Shown here piece after piece: positions 1 to 5,031 of a DNA stretch of 5,293 nucleotides. Below the pieces are notes generated by a model. It was not told the DNA's origin. It worked only from the letters and a program-made list of their open reading frames with translations, and did not search any database. Positions within the stretch are counted from its first letter, which is position 1, and each line of letters begins with the position of its first letter. A program made the position numbers and the translations under genes. The DNA comes from Candidatus Saccharimonadota bacterium. Its GTDB lineage: Bacteria; Patescibacteriota; Saccharimonadia; UBA4664. The stretch is from NCBI GenBank assembly GCA_029288275.1, contig JARIHM010000122.1, positions 1-5,293 of the forward strand, written 5' to 3'.

Positions 1-9
1 TTGGCGCAA

Positions 10-68
10 CGTAAACCGATCGCTCGGAAGCGATTGTATATAATAACATAAAAATCATTTCATTTCAA
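10..68 (-). promoter_or_regulatory. Promoter plus 5' stem-loop leader (module copy 1)
   Basis: On the minus strand this reads TTGAAA (63-68), a 17-nt spacer, then TATTAT (40-45). Five bases later comes ATCG (31-34), which opens a perfect 6-bp hairpin, ATCGCT-TCCG-AGCGAT (19-34), followed by CGGTTT. The order and spacing match the two modules near 1200 and 1940. It points left, so it should drive a gene beyond the window edge. The -35 box directly abuts the U-tract of the upstream terminator. The promoter call is inferred from consensus similarity and from the repetition of the module. Confidence 0.65.
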
Positions 69-70
69 TG

Positions 71-112
71 AAAAACCTCCCCGACACCCTCAAAAACAGA
101 GTGCTGGGGAGG
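71..112 (-). terminator. Rho-independent terminator after the 124-450 gene
   Basis: On the minus strand CCTCCCC (76-82 complement partner at 106-112) forms a stem that continues inward through the segments at 98-105 and 83-90. This gives about 15 positions with one mismatch and two G-U pairs, and a GTTTTTG loop. It is followed directly by TTTTT (71-75). It lies 11 nt past the stop codon of the 124-450 gene. Confidence 0.9.
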
Positions 113-123
113 CTCGTGACGGC

Positions 124-450
124 CTAAACCGTCTGCAGACCGCGGCGATGCACCGGGCCGTAGTGGGCCTCGCAGGCGTTCTGGACAAACCGCGTCACTG
201 CGTGGATGGTCGGGCCCAGGGGCTCGGCCATGACTCGCAGAGCCAGGCCGTCGTCGGCGAGCTCCAGAACGGCCTCGGGAACAGCCACCGCGATGTCCTC
301 CAAGGGCACCACGAAGTCGGGCTGCTCGTCGGCCACATCCGTGAGGCCGCTGCGGAACGCGATCTCCGTCTCGGTGTCGCCGTCCTTGAGGTGGAGCATG
401 ACCACCGCCGTCGAATCATTGCGGTCGGCGATCTGCGGATAGAGGTCCAT
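124..450 (-). CDS. Hypothetical protein, small acidic, second gene of the operon
   Basis: This encodes 108 residues and I do not recognise the family. The start at 450 is chosen over an in-frame ATG at 537 because AAAGGA (456-461) sits 5 nt before it, and because the longer form would overlap the end of the upstream gene by 67 nt. The protein is clearly acidic (about 19 Asp/Glu against about 7 Arg/Lys) and has no signal peptide or membrane segment. It looks alpha/beta: strand-like STAVVMLHL (13-21) and ALRVMAEPLG (70-79), and a helical TIHAVTRFVQNACEAHY (81-97). There is a single Cys at 93. Only 20 nt separate it from the stop of the DUF2236-like gene upstream and no terminator lies between them, so the two should be co-transcribed. 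A strong terminator follows. Coding status is well supported; function is unknown. Confidence 0.8.
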   Translation of the reverse strand: MDLYPQIADRNDSTAVVMLHLKDGDTETEIAFRSGLTDVADEQPDFVVPLEDIAVAVPEAVLELADDGLALRVMAEPLGPTIHAVTRFVQNACEAHYGPVHRRGLQTV

Positions 451-455
451 GATAT

Positions 456-461
456 TCCTTT
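456..461 (-). promoter_or_regulatory. Ribosome binding site fixing the start at 450
   Basis: AAAGGA on the minus strand with a 5-nt spacer to the ATG at 450. No comparable site precedes the longer in-frame ATG at 537, so this site decides the start. Confidence 0.75.
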
Positions 462-470
462 CGTCCTCGT

Positions 471-1136
471 TCAGGCCGTTTCGGGCCGGCGTTTCAGCCA
501 GCTGATGAACAGCCACCAAGCCATCCGCTGGTGCCACGACCAGCGTAACCCAAAGGCGGTCCGGGCTGACTCAGGAATGAGCCCAGCGCCGGCAACCTTG
601 ACGGCCCATTGTACCTTGCGGCCGCGCTGGGCGAAGAGGGCCGAAGCGATCACCTGGGCAGCGGTCGTCATCTGAAGCTCGCCACCCGGCTGGCCGAGTG
701 AGTCGATCATCTGGTGATAGTACTGGTCGAGGTCGGCGTAGGAGGGTGGTAAAACGGCCTCGGAGATGCCAACATTGGCCGCAAAGGGCCTGAGTGAGTC
801 GTAGTAGATCTCCATTTGCTCAGGAGAGACAGGACCATAGAGGACGCCTTGGGCCTCGATTGAAGTTACAGCTAGGGTCGCAAAGACCCATAACAGCAAC
901 CGCTCATCAACACCTTGGTGTATGACCCTGAATCTTCGGATTGCCGTTTGATCTCCATCCAATACCGCGCGCGTGAGCTTGGCCGTGCGGCTGAGCCTGC
1001 CACGCGGATCGTTCTGGAGAGCTCCGGTGTGCACCAGCGCATTGGCCACGCTGGGGTGGAGCATCTGGAGTAGGAGGGCAGACATACCCTGCAGCAGGAG
1101 GCTCTTGGGGCTGAGGAGGACCATAGGATTGGTCAT
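471..1136 (-). CDS. DUF2236 / MpaB-like (latex-clearing-oxygenase-related) protein, shortened
   Basis: This 221-residue protein matches my memory of the DUF2236 / 'oxygenase MpaB family' pattern. It has LLLQMLHPSVA (21-31), DPRGRLSRT (43-51), VIH (71-73), LLLWVFATLAVTS (80-92), an LYGPVSPEQMEIYYDSL segment (99-115), LPPSYADLDQYY (129-140) and a C-terminal ARTAFGLRWS (191-200). Characterised relatives (MpaB, latex-clearing protein) are haem oxygenases. Three things are odd. The N-terminal region before the LLLQ helix is very short. The linker usually found between the IH motif and LLLW (a G...YxAxDP stretch) is missing. The WVHATL histidine expected in the family is Phe85. It may therefore be haem-free or inactive, or a divergent subfamily. 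The start is supported by AAGGAG (1142-1147) 5 nt upstream. It is the first gene of a two-gene operon with the 124-450 gene, driven by the promoter at 1206-1233, and ends in TGA. Confidence 0.75.
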   Translation of the reverse strand: MTNPMVLLSPKSLLLQGMSALLLQMLHPSVANALVHTGALQNDPRGRLSRTAKLTRAVLDGDQTAIRRFRVIHQGVDERLLLWVFATLAVTSIEAQGVLYGPVSPEQMEIYYDSLRPFAANVGISEAVLPPSYADLDQYYHQMIDSLGQPGGELQMTTAAQVIASALFAQRGRKVQWAVKVAGAGLIPESARTAFGLRWSWHQRMAWWLFISWLKRRPETA

Positions 1137-1177
1137 TGAAGCTCCTTTTCCGGGGAGTAGGTGCAGCGTCGACGTGA

Positions 1178-1233
1178 CGCAAACGACGCCTGGAGGCGAT
1201 ATCTCATTATGGCATAAAAACAGCAGAAATCAA
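1178..1233 (-). promoter_or_regulatory. Promoter plus 5' stem-loop leader (module copy 2)
   Basis: On the minus strand: TTGATT (1228-1233), a 16-nt spacer ending TTTTTATGC, then CATAAT (1206-1211). Five bases later ATCG (1197-1200) leads into the hairpin CGCC-TCCA-GGCG (1187-1198), then TCGTTT (1181-1186). A second small stem, GCGTC/GACGC, follows in the leader. The predicted leader to the ATG at 1136 is about 64 nt. A CTCC (1154-1157) could weakly pair with the GGAG of the ribosome site. The module serves the DUF2236-like operon. Confidence 0.75.
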
Positions 1234-1254
1234 GCACCAAGCGCACATAGAGGA

Positions 1255-1284
1255 AGCCCCCGAGCGCATAAGCGCCCGGGGGCT
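1255..1284 (-). terminator. Terminator hairpin after the 1299-1808 gene
   Basis: A 13-bp stem (1255-1267 with 1272-1284) and a 4-nt loop. The single mismatch on the plus strand becomes a G-U pair in the minus-strand transcript, which supports minus-strand use. The downstream tract TTCCTCT is only moderately U-rich. It lies 14 nt past the stop codon at 1299 and about 20 nt before the next promoter. Confidence 0.75.
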
Positions 1285-1298
1285 CGAGGAATTGGTGC

Positions 1299-1808
1299 CT
1301 AGGCCTGCAACTCCTGGACGGTTCGTGGGGCGTTCGGGTCGTTCAGGTAGATGAACGTGCCGTCGGCCCGAACCGTATAGATGAAGCTGAGCTTGGCGGC
1401 CTCGGCCTCATTCATCACTCGCAGCAGCACCTTCTTGCCCCGGATGGTCTCCGGGTAGCGAGCAGTGTACTCCTCGCCATGGGGCGAGGTGAATTCCGCC
1501 TCGAAGGGCTGCGCGCTGGTGAGGCGCACCAGCGTCTCATCGGTCTCGTCGTCCTCGCCCTCGACGGCCATCGCCTGGGCGATGGCCGGGTTGGTCGGGG
1601 TGACGGCCATGAGCAGCCAACCGGCCAGGGCCGGCGTCATCAGGACGTAGTCGCCGTCCTGCCGCAGTCCGGACTGCTCATCCAGCCACAACATGGCCGC
1701 TACCAGGTACACCGGGTCGCTGTTGTCGAAGTCGACCATGACCTCGTGGAGCTGCTCGAGCAGCTCGTCTCGGCCGTGGCCAAAGGTCAGATCATCATAG
1801 GTCGCCAT
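1299..1808 (-). CDS. Hypothetical protein, acidic, 169 aa
   Basis: I do not recognise a family. The start at 1808 (MATYDDL...) is chosen because the in-frame extension upstream reads through the predicted promoter and leader and looks non-coding. The ribosome site is poor (GAGCGAG rather than AGGAG). Visible layout: an amphipathic helical N-terminus (DELLEQLHEVMVDF, 14-27), a hydrophobic stretch PALAGWLLMAV (59-69) too short and isolated to call a membrane segment, a very acidic linker EGEDDETDE (83-91), then a beta-rich C-terminal half (about 92-155) containing KKVLLRVM (125-132) and SFIYTVRADGTFIYL (141-155). There is no Cys and no signal peptide, so it is probably cytoplasmic. It is monocistronic, with its own promoter module and its own terminator. 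The leader is long, about 125 nt. The function is unknown; regular codon structure and flanking signals make it a real gene. Confidence 0.8.
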   Translation of the reverse strand: MATYDDLTFGHGRDELLEQLHEVMVDFDNSDPVYLVAAMLWLDEQSGLRQDGDYVLMTPALAGWLLMAVTPTNPAIAQAMAVEGEDDETDETLVRLTSAQPFEAEFTSPHGEEYTARYPETIRGKKVLLRVMNEAEAAKLSFIYTVRADGTFIYLNDPNAPRTVQELQA

Positions 1809-1933
1809 TGCTCGCTCGCTTTCGATTGAAGGAACTACTGTTGGAACAACTGGTCGAACATAAGCATCACGGTAGTGGGGAATTCCCAAGCCACTGCAGC
1901 TGCTGCATAAAACGATCGCCCGGGCTGGACGAT
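1809..1933 (-). promoter_or_regulatory. Long 5' leader of the 169-aa gene
   Basis: If transcription starts near 1933, the leader is about 125 nt, much longer than that of the neighbouring units. It contains the 5' hairpin of the module, a GCAGCTGC palindrome, a GGGAATTCCC palindrome (near 1878-1887) that can be enclosed by AGTGG/CCACT arms, and a possible 10-codon open frame (1835-1867, MLMFDQLFQQ) without a Shine-Dalgarno sequence. The leader is a candidate for post-transcriptional control, but no known riboswitch class was recognised. Confidence 0.4.
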
Positions 1934-1966
1934 TTCTTATTATGGCATGAATATGTATAAAATCAA
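1909..1966 (-). promoter_or_regulatory. Promoter plus 5' stem-loop leader (module copy 3)
   Basis: On the minus strand: TTGATT (1961-1966), a 16-nt spacer ending ATGC, then CATAAT (1939-1944). Five bases later ATCG (1930-1933) pairs with CGAT (1915-1918). The stem extends through TCC/GGG to 7 bp (one G-U) around an AGCCC loop, and CGTTTT follows. It shares ATGCCATAAT exactly with copy 2. It drives the 169-aa gene at 1299-1808. Confidence 0.75.
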
Positions 1967-1978
1967 CCCTCGAACGCG

Positions 1979-2022
1979 AAAACACCCTGCGATGGGCGGG
2001 TTTCCGCCGCACCGCAGGGTGT
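1979..2022 (-). terminator. Rho-independent terminator after the 2028-2354 gene
   Basis: Perfect 10-bp outer stem (1982-1991 with 2013-2022) and an inner GGCGG/CCGCC stem (1995-1999 with 2004-2008). TTTT follows on the minus strand (1979-1982). It starts only 5 nt beyond the stop codon, and the next -35 box begins 12 nt past the U-tract. Confidence 0.85.
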
Positions 2023-2027
2023 GAGAA

Positions 2028-2354
2028 TTAGGCATGGACCGTAGAGAGCGGTCGCACAAGGCCATCATCGACGTTCTTCCAGAACTGTTCGATCGACATC
2101 TGCTGGATCTCTGTGGCGGCTTGTTTCATTGCCGGAACCTTGTCGCTCACTTCGTGGACAAACGCCTGCAGATAGATCACGCAGTCGAAGGTGCCGGCGC
2201 AGCTGGGGTAGTGCGACCAGCCCTCAATCTGGAACGTAGCAACCACTACATCACCCTTGGGACAGTAGGCCCACCAGCTGTCGATGTCGATGCCGTTGCG
2301 TCCATGCTCGAGGGCTCCGTAGCGTGAGGCGGCCGGGGTGGCGGTAGCAATCAT
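2028..2354 (-). CDS. Hypothetical protein, 108 aa, three Cys
   Basis: I do not recognise the family. The start at 2354 has a good AGGAG (2360-2364) with a 5-nt spacer. The sequence has an unusual aromatic cluster SWWAYC (26-31), GWSHYPSC (45-52), and Cys at 31, 52 and 58; C52-x5-C58 together with C31 could hold a metal or a disulfide, but this is speculation. The first half looks beta-rich (DVVVATFQIEGW, 35-46; FDCVIYLQAFVHEV, 56-69) and the C-terminal third helical (PAMKQAATEIQQMSIEQFWKNVDDGL, about 74-99). There is no clear signal peptide or membrane helix. It is a single-gene unit ending in a terminator. Its frame is open without a stop back to the TAG of the upstream tRNA nucleotidyltransferase gene, but its own ribosome site argues for independent initiation. 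Confidence 0.75.
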   Translation of the reverse strand: MIATATPAASRYGALEHGRNGIDIDSWWAYCPKGDVVVATFQIEGWSHYPSCAGTFDCVIYLQAFVHEVSDKVPAMKQAATEIQQMSIEQFWKNVDDGLVRPLSTVHA

Positions 2355-2406
2355 GGTGACTCCTGGGTCTAAATGAACAAGCGCTTGGCGCGTCCGTTTT
2401 GGATGA

Positions 2407-2435
2407 TAGCCTACTATATCATATTTGGTAGGCTA
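2407..2435. repeat. Inverted repeat, possible operator upstream of the 2354 gene
   Basis: Perfect 8-bp arms TAGCCTAC (2407-2414) and GTAGGCTA (2428-2435) around 13 AT-rich bases. The right arm includes the TAG stop of the upstream gene. Candidate minus-strand -10 boxes TATGAT (2418-2423) and TATAGT (2413-2418) lie between or at the edge of the arms, which is the usual geometry of a repressor operator. No convincing -35 is visible and there is no U-tract, so it does not look like a terminator. Confidence 0.5.
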
Positions 2436-3992
2436 AGAGTCTCGAGCTTGATCAATTCCATGCGTTCGGTAGTATTCAATACCTTCCTCTATCGTTCCAA
2501 ACAAACCACCGAGCTGAGCTTCATAAAGTGATCCTAGAATGCGCCCAAACTCCGGGCTTGGCTTGAGCCCCAAATGAGCGATGAGATCACGTCCCTGCAC
2601 AATTGGGGGAGCTGGTTTCTCCGCTACTTCAAGACCTACCGAGCGTTCGTAGAGCGCGTATGAACCAGTGCGAGGATTAAATTCGCCGCTTCGGCCATTC
2701 GAGTCGCAGCGTGAAATGAGGTCCCATAGCCGAATATTGGCCGGCTGGAGCCGCTGAGCAAATTTCTGTAGTTGTTTGTCGGACGGCTCGGGGTGATGAA
2801 CATGGTATAGATGTTCGCGAATAATCGGCAGAATCTTTGCTACCACATCATTTTTCATCTTCAACTCAGCTAGAAATGCCTGAGCTGGTTCAACTCCGGC
2901 TGCCTCATGGCCGTGGGCGGTGATCCGCATAACACCGTGCTTCTCGCGCCGCTCAGTGGTAGTGGCTTTGCCAAGGTCATGGCTGAGCGCGCCAAACAGC
3001 ACCACGAGCGCATCATCGCCCGTGAGCCCCTCCTCTCGAACTACCCGAGCGGCTGCATCAGCCGCTAGCTTGCTATGATTCCACACGTTGCCCTCTGGGT
3101 GCCAGTCTGGCTCCTGCTCGATCTGATCCAGGACGGCGAGCTCTGGGTGGAGCTGATGAAGGATACCGAGGTCACGGGCCACTTCGAGCCCCACGCTCGG
3201 CTTCTCGGACTTGGTCATGAGTTTGATCCACTCTTCGCCCACGCGCTCTCGCGGTAGCTCGGTCAGATCAAGGCTGCGGCACAGCTCGGCCGTAGCCGGG
3301 TCCACTCGGTAGTTGAAACGGCCGGCAAACTGCATTACCCGCAAGGCTCGCAGTGGGTCATCGCCAAAGCGCTCCGGATCGGTAGCACGGAGCACGCCGT
3401 CCTTGATGTCTTGAAGGCCGCCATATTCATCAACCAGTTCACCGGTCAGTGGGTTCAGCGCCAGAGCATTGATGGTGAGGTCTCGGCGCCGGGCTGCTTC
3501 TCGTACGGTCATGGTAGGGTCACCGGTGACCTGAAAACCCTTATGGCCCTTATCAACCTTGGAATCCTGGCGAGGGATAGAGAAATCCATCACGCTGCCA
3601 GTGGCCGGGTTCGTGACCTTGGCGATGCCAAAACTGGCGCCCACCAGGTCAACTCGACCAAAGGCGGCTAGTTTAGCGGCCAGATCATCAAACCCCAGGC
3701 CATAGACCTCAATATCGATATCTTTTGACGCTTGAGGCCGACCCGTTTCCCGGGCTATGGCCGCATCTCGAGCGTAGCCACCCACCACCAGCGCCAGACC
3801 GCCAGCCTCTTTGAGGCTAGTGGCGATGCGTGCTCCTAGACGGAGATCCTCGGCAAATTCATGGTCAGGCTCGCGCTCGGCCCTGGCCTCAAAGGTATCG
3901 TGATTCAGTTCCAGAGCTTCGGCGTGCAGTGCTTCGTAATCGATGCTTGATGCACCGTTATGCTCACTACCGGGTAGCTCAGAAGGATTCAT
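2433..3992 (-). CDS. CCA-adding / poly(A) polymerase-family tRNA nucleotidyltransferase with HD domain
   Basis: The 519-residue protein belongs to the class II nucleotidyltransferase family that adds or repairs the tRNA 3' CCA end (or adds poly(A)) in the cytoplasm. The head domain shows VVGGYARD (69-76), the metal-binding DID (91-93), MDFSIPR (135-141), RRDLTINAL (169-177) and DDPLRALR (211-218). ERVGEEW (249-255) follows. An HD phosphohydrolase-type domain comes next, with HPEGNVWNH (298-306), the SHDLGK motif (337-342; H338, D339), HGH (360-362) and H394. The C-terminus has the GRDLIAHLGLKPSPEFGRIL segment (467-486) common in this family. The domain order resembles the E. coli multifunctional enzyme (nucleotidyltransferase plus HD). 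About 60 residues precede the first motif, more than usual. CCA versus poly(A) specificity cannot be read with confidence. There is no Shine-Dalgarno sequence, and a TATACT box lies 7 nt before the ATG, suggesting a leaderless mRNA. A separate terminator isolates it from the upstream padR-like gene. Confidence 0.93.
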   Translation of the reverse strand: MNPSELPGSEHNGASSIDYEALHAEALELNHDTFEARAEREPDHEFAEDLRLGARIATSLKEAGGLALVVGGYARDAAIARETGRPQASKDIDIEVYGLGFDDLAAKLAAFGRVDLVGASFGIAKVTNPATGSVMDFSIPRQDSKVDKGHKGFQVTGDPTMTVREAARRRDLTINALALNPLTGELVDEYGGLQDIKDGVLRATDPERFGDDPLRALRVMQFAGRFNYRVDPATAELCRSLDLTELPRERVGEEWIKLMTKSEKPSVGLEVARDLGILHQLHPELAVLDQIEQEPDWHPEGNVWNHSKLAADAAARVVREEGLTGDDALVVLFGALSHDLGKATTTERREKHGVMRITAHGHEAAGVEPAQAFLAELKMKNDVVAKILPIIREHLYHVHHPEPSDKQLQKFAQRLQPANIRLWDLISRCDSNGRSGEFNPRTGSYALYERSVGLEVAEKPAPPIVQGRDLIAHLGLKPSPEFGRILGSLYEAQLGGLFGTIEEGIEYYRTHGIDQARDS

Positions 3993-3999
3993 AGCTTTA

Positions 4000-4005
4000 A
4001 GTATA
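4000..4005 (-). promoter_or_regulatory. -10-like box next to the start codon (leaderless candidate)
   Basis: TATACT on the minus strand ends 7 nt before the ATG at 3992, so transcription would begin at or within a base or so of the A of the start codon. No TTGACA-like -35 is seen at 16-18 nt, and no ribosome binding site is present. Confidence 0.4.
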
Positions 4006-4030
4006 TCGCATGATGACGCTTGGTAGACGT

Positions 4031-4061
4031 AAAAACGCCCCAGGCAGGCAGCCTGGGGCGT
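4031..4061 (-). terminator. Rho-independent terminator after the padR-like gene
   Basis: Perfect 11-bp stem (4035-4045 with 4051-4061), 5-nt loop, and TTTTT on the minus strand. It begins 9 nt past the stop codon of the regulator gene. It should stop most read-through into the tRNA nucleotidyltransferase gene. Confidence 0.93.
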
Positions 4062-4070
4062 AGGTTACGG

Positions 4071-4862
4071 CTACCACATCGGCCGAGGGTCCTCTACACT
4101 CAGCGAGTAGATGCGGCCTGTCAGCTTGTGCTCAACGGCTCCAAAGAAACTGACGAGCAGCAGGACGAGCCGTTGCTCGACCGCATCCAGATCGGCAGAT
4201 GGCGCCGTATTAACCAAGATCTCGCCACTGCGGATTGCAAAGGCCGCTCGGTCGTCCCCGTCTGGTGCTTCAACGCCCGGGATGGCCAGGATGTCGGCCG
4301 CCAGCTGTTGAATGCGCTGACTGCGGATGTCGGAGATGCTCTTCATTGCTGGCCCTGCCGCAAACGTTGAATGTCCTATCTGAGACAGTTCGACCTCAAT
4401 CTCGTCGGTGATGTCCGCCTCGTTGGGCGGGGAGTCCACGATCGAGAAAGGGTCGTCGCCTCCAGTGACATTCCAGGTAGCCTTTAGGATCTGACCATGT
4501 CGGTAGACGGCTAGATCCGCAACGGCATAAGCAGTTACGCTATTCTGGGCGAAGAATGGCTTGGCTAAAACCTCACGCATTCCAGCAGTCAGTTCAGTCA
4601 TGGCCTTAATCGCAGCCTCTGCTTCTTTACGACCTTGATTGGTGAGCTGATAGTAGGTTCGTCGTGGCCTATCGGTAACCTGCGGATCGGCTGGCTCTGT
4701 AAAGTCTGTGATCCATCCGATCGACTTAAGCTCGTGCAGGATAGGGTAGACAGTGCTAGAAGGCTTTTTTATTTCCTGAGAGATCTGAAGCCCGTAGAGC
4801 GGAGTCGAACTGCGCAGGAACGCAGCTAGCACCAATATGGTTGAAAATTGTATGGACTTCAT
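4071..4862 (-). CDS. PadR-family transcriptional regulator with long C-terminal region
   Basis: 263 residues. The N-terminal ~95 residues form a PadR-type winged helix: a hydrophobic first helix (FSTILVLAAFL, 6-16), LYGLQISQEI (22-31), the recognition-helix signature KKPSSTVYPILHELKSIGWI (32-51), and the wing RPRRTYYQLTNQGRKEAEAA (65-84). It is a cytoplasmic DNA-binding repressor-type protein, probably dimeric. Typical PadR proteins end with a helical dimerisation arm at about 110-190 residues. Here about 165 residues follow that I cannot assign, including RSGEILVNTAPSADLDAVEQRL (211-232) and a hydrophobic LVLLLVSFFGAV (232-243), so an extra sensing or oligomerisation domain is possible. The start at 4862 is preferred to the in-frame ATG at 4916 because AAGGG (4869-4873) lies 6 nt upstream and the family's first helix begins there. 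It is a single-gene unit closed by a strong terminator. Targets are unknown. Confidence 0.85.
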   Translation of the reverse strand: MKSIQFSTILVLAAFLRSSTPLYGLQISQEIKKPSSTVYPILHELKSIGWITDFTEPADPQVTDRPRRTYYQLTNQGRKEAEAAIKAMTELTAGMREVLAKPFFAQNSVTAYAVADLAVYRHGQILKATWNVTGGDDPFSIVDSPPNEADITDEIEVELSQIGHSTFAAGPAMKSISDIRSQRIQQLAADILAIPGVEAPDGDDRAAFAIRSGEILVNTAPSADLDAVEQRLVLLLVSFFGAVEHKLTGRIYSLSVEDPRPMW

Positions 4863-4895
4863 CAAACACCCTTCGGACGGTTCTGATGATGGTTT

Positions 4896-4904
4896 ACTGT
4901 AGCA
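4896..4904 (-). promoter_or_regulatory. Extended -10 promoter candidate of the padR-like gene
   Basis: TGCTACAGT on the minus strand fits an extended -10 (TGnTAnAnT). The -35 region is only AT-rich. The predicted start near 4889 gives a short leader containing the AAGGG site. Confidence 0.45.
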
Positions 4905-4947
4905 CAAGCAGCGCAAAAATAAATGCTGGCGGGCCGTGGCGGATAAG

Positions 4948-4967
4948 GTTAGGACTTTCTTCCTAAC
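4948..4967. repeat. Inverted repeat GTTAGGA-N6-TCCTAAC, possible operator
   Basis: Perfect 7-bp arms at 4948-4954 and 4961-4967, about 45 bp upstream of the candidate -10 of the padR-like gene. It may be a regulator binding site, possibly for autoregulation, or a small RNA hairpin if the region is transcribed. It does not contain the ATGT-N8-ACAT pattern known for several PadR operators. Confidence 0.45.
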
Positions 4968-5031
4968 TTCTCTGACGCCACAAACCCTATTGCGGCAGGC
5001 CTAAGAACTCTATAATTCCCATCCTGAAAGC

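Noticed and set aside
451..537. Longer start (ATG at 537) for the 124-450 gene
   Set aside because: It would overlap the 3' end of the DUF2236-like gene by 67 nt and lacks a ribosome binding site, while 450 has a good one.
148..675. Plus-strand open frame of 175 codons
   Set aside because: It is antisense to two genes with good ribosome sites, a shared promoter and a terminator, and its peptide is a low-complexity shadow.
1835..1867. Ten-codon leader peptide upstream of the 169-aa gene
   Set aside because: There is no ribosome binding site and no run of a regulatory amino acid, so it is kept only as a note in the leader entry.
1809..2012. Long N-terminal extension of the 169-aa protein up to 2012
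   Set aside because: The extension covers a terminator arm, the promoter module and a folded leader; its peptide looks like translated non-coding sequence.
1255..2022. Integron-type attC sites between the small-gene cassettes
   Set aside because: The inter-gene hairpins are different from each other and act as terminators; paired RYYYAAC/GTTRRRY core sites at consistent positions and an integrase are not visible.
2355..2435. Read-through fusion of the tRNA nucleotidyltransferase and the 108-aa protein: the frame is open for 26 codons between the TAG and the next ATG
   Set aside because: A gap of 26 codons stays open by chance often enough, the downstream gene has its own AGGAG site, and other TAG-ended genes (for example 4071 and 5165) meet a second stop quickly, so there is no sign of UAG recoding.
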